Source: Planctomycetota bacterium
Lineage (GTDB): Bacteria; Planctomycetota; Planctomycetia; Planctomycetales; Planctomycetaceae
Direction: 5' to 3'
DNA: 64,000 nucleotides
Assembly (NCBI GenBank): GCA_027623235.1
Contig: JAQBVJ010000013.1
Span: forward strand, 1-64,000
The notes beneath the pieces were generated by a model. It searched no databases, was not told the origin of the DNA, and saw nothing but the letters and a program-made list of their open reading frames with translations. Within the stretch, counting starts at the first letter, position 1, and every line of letters starts with the position of its first letter. A program made the position numbers and the translations under genes. Shown piece by piece: positions 59,583 to 64,000 of this stretch.

Positions 59583-62408
59583 TTACCAGTTTTCCTTGTC
59601 GTCAATTGGGTCCGCTGCGTACGCCGGCGGCGGCAGTTGTTTCTCAAACACGTTTGCCTGGCAGATCGCGGCGAAGTCGTCCGACTCTCGTTTCAATGAG
59701 GCAACGGGCAGAAACTCTTTGTTGAGGATCCTTCGCGCAACCCGACGAGCTTCGGTGTCGGCCTCACTTAATTCCGTCGGAGACCAGTCCGCGTAGATGG
59801 CTCGGACGGTGTCGCGATCTTTTGGCAGGACGATGTAGCCAAGCCGAGGGACTGATACTCCCAGCGGCTTTGCCAGATGCCGGTACAGAGGAAGCTGCAG
59901 ATCAACCCACTCGCAGTTGCCATCTCTCGTCTTTTTCTGATGCGCCTGCCGGGGATTCCGTTCTGTCTCGCTCGTCTTGTAATCAAAAATTTCCCACTCG
60001 TTTTTCTCCGGGTGGTAATCGATCCGGTCGATGCGGCCTCGCAGCTCGATCACGCGGCCGTCGTCGGTCTGCAGTTTCACGGGCTCACGTTGCTCCGCCT
60101 CGACATGCTGGATCACCCAGCCCGCGCTGGCACGTTCCGCCTGCCAGTCTGCAAACGCGGCGAGGCGGCGGCGCATCTGGAGCAGCTGAATTTCAATCGC
60201 TGCCAACCGTTGCTGTCCGTAATCCTGCCTCGCGATCCAGTCGAGCCGGCTCTCGAGCGAGCGGCGAATCTGTCCGGCATCCACGCTCGACTTCAGCTCG
60301 GACTTTCCAAACCAGTCGAGCACCGAGTGAGCCAGATTTCCAAACTGCATCGGGTTGAGTTCCACACTGCTGTCGTCGAGCCGCTCCAGCTTCAAGACAT
60401 GCCGCAGATAAAACCGGTACGGACATTCGAGGTACGTGCGAAACGCCGTCACGCTGACAGCGGTCACTGTCTCGTCCGGGGATGGCACCGGCACTTTGAA
60501 GTGTCCTGCTCCACTTGCCTGGCGGGCGACTGTGATTCGGAGCGCCGGCTCAGCTTCAGGGGCCTCACCGAAAAACGCGATGCACCGCTCGGCGGTTTCG
60601 CGGCCGCCGCTCGTGAAGAGGAGGCGGCTCGGCAACTGCGGCTGATCCTCAAGCCCGCGCCGCGGCACCAGAAAACGCACATCCTCGCGTGAGGCCAGCA
60701 CGGCGCTGAGTGCGTAAGCGTCCCGGGCGAAGTAGCGGGCACTGTCAACCAGGCCGAGCGTCCTTCGCAGATCGTTTGGCAGGAAGAGATCCGACGTGAT
60801 CGATCGCGGCACGAAGCCATCATTAAAGCTGGTCACAATGGCGGCCGGAGCATCGTCGAGCGGCAGTTCCAGCCAGCCAAGCATCTCGATGGCTGCTTCG
60901 TCGGGCTCCGAAATGAGCGACTCGCCAGAGAGCTGATCGAGCACGAGCCGGACGGTCTCACTGGCCGTCAGCTTCAACGTGATCTCCTGGGGAATTCGGG
61001 TCAGATCGAGCAGCACTTTGTGAACCTGCTGCAGCGCCGACACGGTTGCAGCTTCTTCGGGGACGTCCCGGTCGAACTCGACGCCGTCGTAAAGATCGAG
61101 GATGACCCGCAGAACGAGCGGTGACCAGTCGGCTGGCGACCGCCTGCCACGCCGCAGGACACGCGTCGTCTGCTCGACCAGAGCATGCACGTTGCGAATC
61201 TGCTGATGCTTTTCTTCCTGGCCAAGCCACTCACCCATCTGCGACGGCAGATGCCGATCGAAATAGCGGTCGAGTTCGGTCAGCCAGGCGGGATTCGCGT
61301 CTTTGCGAAGCAGCCAGGACTCGACATCGGCATGCCGCACGAGCGTCGCGAACCGCGAGAACTTTTCATCGTCGAGGTAGTCGGCGAGCGCGGACAGAAA
61401 CCGGCACGGCAGCGTCTCGGTGATTTCCTGCGCGACGAGCCATCGCGTCGGCACGTCCAGATGGTTGAGGTGCCCCTGAAGATTTCGCACGATGTGCTCG
61501 TCGCAAACCCCGATCGTGATTTCGTCCGCTCGGTATTTCCCGTCAAAGCCGCCCAGGCAGCCGGCGACGACTGCGGCTTGATCATCCGGGTCGTCGGCGA
61601 GAAGGAGCTGTTCATCGCGGATCGGAATCGCCCGCGTCGTCCACTTGTCCGTTCGAAGACAGCCGAGCTTGTCGAAGCCCGACTTTTCCGTTTCCGGAGC
61701 GTGAATGAGAACCGTGACTCGATCGGCAATCTGCTCCACCACGTGTCGCGTGGCAACATTCATGTCGACCGTGCCGAGCAGCACGATCGAGGCGCTCGCC
61801 CGCAGCGATGATTCCGCAGCAAACTCCCGATGTTCGATCGCGAACAGCCGCGCGGTCTGCAGATCCCACAAAGCCAGATCGTCGAGCAGCCGCAGGTACG
61901 ATTCCTGAACGGTGCGCAGGACGCTCCAGCGCCGGGATTCGCGGCGGACTCCTTTCTCAGCGACATCAGCGAAGTTGAGTCCGTCGGCCGCCAGCTCTCG
62001 ATGCTGCTTCGAAAGCAGCTCGCCGAGTTCCAGCCACCGCGCGTCGTCCTTCTCATCCGGGAGTTTCGGAATGACTCGCGACAGCTCTCGCCGATCGGTC
62101 CGTCGCAGCGCGTGCGTCCAGGCGAGCCTCTGAACCAGCTCCGACGCGAACGGGAATTTCGGTTCGTAAAGCAGCTCCGGCAACTGACCCACCGTCGTCA
62201 CCGTCGGCCGGGAGAACCGCCAGCCGTGCTGCTGAGTCCGCTCGATCAGCAGCTCCAGAAGTCGCCGTCCCGCGCGTTTTCCTGGCACGACGACGATCGT
62301 GTTGCTCAGGTCGACGTGGCTCATCATCCGCGCGTCGCGGATAAGCCAGTCGGCCGCCTGCGGCAGTGCGGGCTGCGACCAGTCCAGAAACGTCCGTGGG
62401 ATCGCCAT
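59583..62408 (-). CDS. AddB-like PD-(D/E)XK nuclease family protein
   Basis: A 941-residue protein; the start at 62408 (MAIPRTFLDWSQPALPQAAD) follows a short unlikely leader from 62471. The N-terminal part resembles the inactivated helicase of AddB/RexB-type subunits (NTIVVVPGKRAGRRLLELLI, TVTTVGQLPELLYE). The C-terminal RecB-like nuclease has TAFRTYLECPYRFYLRHVLK, FGNLAHSVLDWFGKSEL, ELRGRIDRIDYHPE, WEIFDYKTSETE and LQLPLYRHLAK. In AddB the nuclease holds an iron-sulfur cluster formed with C-terminal cysteines; only one cysteine (FAAICQANVF) is near the end here, so the cluster may be absent. It is followed directly by addA, and the pair should act as a DNA-end resection complex. Confidence 0.85.
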   Translation of the reverse strand: MAIPRTFLDWSQPALPQAADWLIRDARMMSHVDLSNTIVVVPGKRAGRRLLELLIERTQQHGWRFSRPTVTTVGQLPELLYEPKFPFASELVQRLAWTHALRRTDRRELSRVIPKLPDEKDDARWLELGELLSKQHRELAADGLNFADVAEKGVRRESRRWSVLRTVQESYLRLLDDLALWDLQTARLFAIEHREFAAESSLRASASIVLLGTVDMNVATRHVVEQIADRVTVLIHAPETEKSGFDKLGCLRTDKWTTRAIPIRDEQLLLADDPDDQAAVVAGCLGGFDGKYRADEITIGVCDEHIVRNLQGHLNHLDVPTRWLVAQEITETLPCRFLSALADYLDDEKFSRFATLVRHADVESWLLRKDANPAWLTELDRYFDRHLPSQMGEWLGQEEKHQQIRNVHALVEQTTRVLRRGRRSPADWSPLVLRVILDLYDGVEFDRDVPEEAATVSALQQVHKVLLDLTRIPQEITLKLTASETVRLVLDQLSGESLISEPDEAAIEMLGWLELPLDDAPAAIVTSFNDGFVPRSITSDLFLPNDLRRTLGLVDSARYFARDAYALSAVLASREDVRFLVPRRGLEDQPQLPSRLLFTSGGRETAERCIAFFGEAPEAEPALRITVARQASGAGHFKVPVPSPDETVTAVSVTAFRTYLECPYRFYLRHVLKLERLDDSSVELNPMQFGNLAHSVLDWFGKSELKSSVDAGQIRRSLESRLDWIARQDYGQQRLAAIEIQLLQMRRRLAAFADWQAERASAGWVIQHVEAEQREPVKLQTDDGRVIELRGRIDRIDYHPEKNEWEIFDYKTSETERNPRQAHQKKTRDGNCEWVDLQLPLYRHLAKPLGVSVPRLGYIVLPKDRDTVRAIYADWSPTELSEADTEARRVARRILNKEFLPVASLKRESDDFAAICQANVFEKQLPPPAYAADPIDDKENW

Positions 62409-62526
62409 GCGGAAAAAGTCCTCGTGAGTCCGTTCTGCGAGAAGAATAGCGAGCCGGCCTGACAGATTCACGCAGCGCCGACACGCGCTGACGGTTCGAG
62501 GTTGTAAATTTCAGATCAGAAGGCTG

Positions 62527-62580
62527 CAGGCCGGACCAGTCGCAGCGCCGTTTCGGCAATTTGAACTGTGGCACTTCGGG
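62527..62580. repeat. Degenerate copy of the GGCCGGACC palindrome
   Basis: CAGGCCGGACCAGTCGCAGC and the next 13 bases are one arm of the palindrome found after lexA (30052-30083, reversed). The second arm is decayed. It lies in the 229-bp divergent gap between the AddB-like gene and the last gene, and no other feature is recognised there. Confidence 0.65.
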
Positions 62581-62637
62581 CAACCTCGGCTAAGGAACGT
62601 GTTGACACGCCACGAACTCCCCGGTATCCCGGCCACG

Positions 62638-64000
62638 ATGAGGACTCTCAACATTCACTCCTGCCGACTGGCGATCGCTGCTGCGCTGACACTTCTGGTA
62701 AGTGCTGCGCCGGTCTCCGCTGAGATCTCCTTCGAAGAAACCCGCACCTATTTCGAGGGACTGCGACAGCGACGGCTTTTCACGGTCGCGGAAACCGTCT
62801 GCCTGAGAAAGCTCAACGACCGCAGCCTCAACATTGCCGAACGGTCGTGGTACAGCGTCGAACTGTCCCGCACGTTTGCCGCGCACGCCGCGTTTGCCTC
62901 GTCGCTGGACGAGGAGCGGGAGCTGCTCGATCGTGCCCGGCGAATTCCCGAAGCACTGCTTGAGCAGAAGCCGGATCACCCGCAACGTCCGCTTTTGCAG
63001 GCTCAGTCGCTGTTCGTGTCGGCGGGCGAGGTCGAAACGCTGCGGCTTCGTCTGGAACTCACGCCGTTTTCTGACGAGCTCCGCAAGCGCGCCCTCGCTC
63101 TCGCCGAGGAGACTCTCCCGGCGCTGGCGAAACTCGAAACACAACTCGGAGCCGAACTGCGCGACCCATCGCGCGATGTGCTCGGCGAGAAACTCAAGCC
63201 GTTCGAGCTTCGCGGTCTGCAGCGGACCGCGAGGTTCCGGCTGGCCTCGCTGCTGCTCGATAAATCGCTGCTTCTGCCGTCCACTTCGCCGGATCGAGCG
63301 GAAGCTCTCTCGCAGTCGGACGAACTGTTTCGGCGACTCGCCGCGGGAGAACCCGGTGTCCTGGTGACGTGGCAAAGTCAACTGGGACTGCTTCGGGTCA
63401 ATCGGCTGCGGGGCGATCTGGAAGCCGTCTCGCGGATGATCAACGCGATGGAGAAAGACGAGCCGCCGCCCGAAATTCTGGATGAAGTCATCGCCGAAAA
63501 AATCGAGCTGCTGCATCGCGAACGGAAATTCGCCAGCGCTCTGGAGGAACTCCGTGTCCGCCGTGAAGCCCGGCATCAGTTGACGGGCCGACTCACCTGG
63601 CTGATGACGCGAACGATGCTCGAGCTGTGGACACTGGCTCGCGACCGCGGCGAGCCGGAACTCGCGCAGGGACTCATGCAGGACGCGGCGTCGTTTGTCG
63701 CGCTGGCTCAGTCGGACCCCGGCGGATTCTGGGGCGAGCGATGCCGGCTGCTTCTTTCGACCGCAACGGTGACTAGAAATTACGGCCCCGTCGTGGCGCC
63801 GCTCGTCCAGAAAGCGCAGATCAAATTCGCTGAAGGAAAAACGTCCGACGCGACACAGCTTTACGCTGAGGCATTTCAAATTGCTCAGAAAGCAACGCCC
63901 GCCGACCCGGAAACAACCGCCGAGCTCGGTTACACGTTCGCGTCGCTCCTGTTGAAGTCAGAGCAACCGGCTCAGGCCGCGCAGATTTTCGGAGCAGTCG
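62638..64000 (+). CDS. Exported helical-repeat (TPR-like) protein, 5' part only
   Basis: An open frame of 454 codons runs from the ATG at 62638 to the end of the window with no stop, so the 3' end is outside. The N-terminus is a signal peptide (LAIAAALTLLVSAAPVSA). The rest is predicted helical with a TPR-like rhythm: ETRTYFEGLRQRRLFTVAET near the start, FELRGLQRTARFRLASLLLD, DELFRRLAAGEPGVLVTWQS, EKIELLHRERKFASALEELR and QIKFAEGKTSDATQLYAEAF near the end. No enzymatic motif is seen. Secreted TPR-type proteins usually mediate protein-protein interactions in planctomycete envelopes; the role here is unknown. It is divergent from the AddB-like gene. Confidence 0.75.
   Translation, partial: MRTLNIHSCRLAIAAALTLLVSAAPVSAEISFEETRTYFEGLRQRRLFTVAETVCLRKLNDRSLNIAERSWYSVELSRTFAAHAAFASSLDEERELLDRARRIPEALLEQKPDHPQRPLLQAQSLFVSAGEVETLRLRLELTPFSDELRKRALALAEETLPALAKLETQLGAELRDPSRDVLGEKLKPFELRGLQRTARFRLASLLLDKSLLLPSTSPDRAEALSQSDELFRRLAAGEPGVLVTWQSQLGLLRVNRLRGDLEAVSRMINAMEKDEPPPEILDEVIAEKIELLHRERKFASALEELRVRREARHQLTGRLTWLMTRTMLELWTLARDRGEPELAQGLMQDAASFVALAQSDPGGFWGERCRLLLSTATVTRNYGPVVAPLVQKAQIKFAEGKTSDATQLYAEAFQIAQKATPADPETTAELGYTFASLLLKSEQPAQAAQIFGAV

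Noticed and set aside
62590-63879. 429-codon open frame on the minus strand near the window end
   Set aside because: Composition is typical of an antisense frame; the plus-strand frame has a signal peptide and helical rhythm.

Overview
The window is a piece of a Planctomycetota chromosome, most likely of a Planctomycetales-type bacterium. The evidence is gene content typical of that phylum: a DUF1592/DUF1587-type cytochrome paired with a DUF1552 protein, a Tat-exported DUF1501 protein, a PVC-type membrane-bound dehydrogenase with a C-terminal haem domain, a type I sulfatase, a BNR sialidase-like protein, and a cysteine-rich HEAT-like exported protein. Intergenic gaps carry many unrelated imperfect palindromes. 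Coding density is high, base composition is GC-rich, and genes are mostly single or in pairs. No rRNA, tRNA or CRISPR was recognised.

Layout. Positions 1-1810 are a scar: the right end of an ISL3-like insertion sequence sits directly in a type I restriction hsdR remnant. That remnant is also frameshifted by a 7-bp duplication and cut off at an inverted-repeat element, on whose other side lies a truncated redoxin gene. Positions 1.9-9.3 kb hold exported degradative and electron-transfer proteins on the minus strand (DUF1552, DUF1592, CehA/McbA-like metallohydrolase with EF-hands). Next come ligA, an oxidase-subunit-III-like protein, a penicillin-acylase-like hydrolase, a sialidase-like protein, a DUF1501 protein and an alpha/beta hydrolase fused to an SMP-30-like propeller (9.6-20.8 kb). 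Positions 20.8-26.3 kb hold a 1664-residue DUF4011 helicase-nuclease behind a small membrane-anchored protein. Then come a CBS protein, a class-C beta-lactamase-like hydrolase, a DUF1295 protein and lexA (26.4-30 kb), followed by a repeat-filled spacer.

Positions 30.4-43.6 kb carry a nitrilase-family amidase, a conserved hypothetical, a Tat/lipoprotein flavin oxidoreductase, an RluA-type pseudouridine synthase coupled to a GNAT/FemAB-like gene, a sulfatase, a cytochrome c'-like protein, a BshB1-like deacetylase, the cysteine-rich protein with a strong terminator, and a sodium/solute symporter with a small membrane partner. Positions 43.7-55.1 kb carry a LarA-type lactate racemase, an SGNH hydrolase, a PLP decarboxylase, a HEAVH metallopeptidase-like protein, NhaA, the PVC dehydrogenase and an HD-domain protein. 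Positions 55.2-62.4 kb form an addB-addA-DUF3179 run on the minus strand, and the window ends inside an exported helical-repeat protein.

Genes with a shared theme: ligA, lexA, the AddAB-like helicase-nucleases and the DUF4011 enzyme concern DNA maintenance or defence; most of the rest are exported hydrolases and cytochromes. The most interesting single observation is the DUF3179 gene. An in-frame TGA stands exactly where the family has the first cysteine of its conserved Cys-x-x-Cys, and a small hairpin with a G near the start of its loop follows at a spacing compatible with a bacterial SECIS element. It is therefore a candidate selenoprotein. Other notable items are the hsdR scar, three in-frame or frame-breaking short tandem repeats, and two MITE-like elements.
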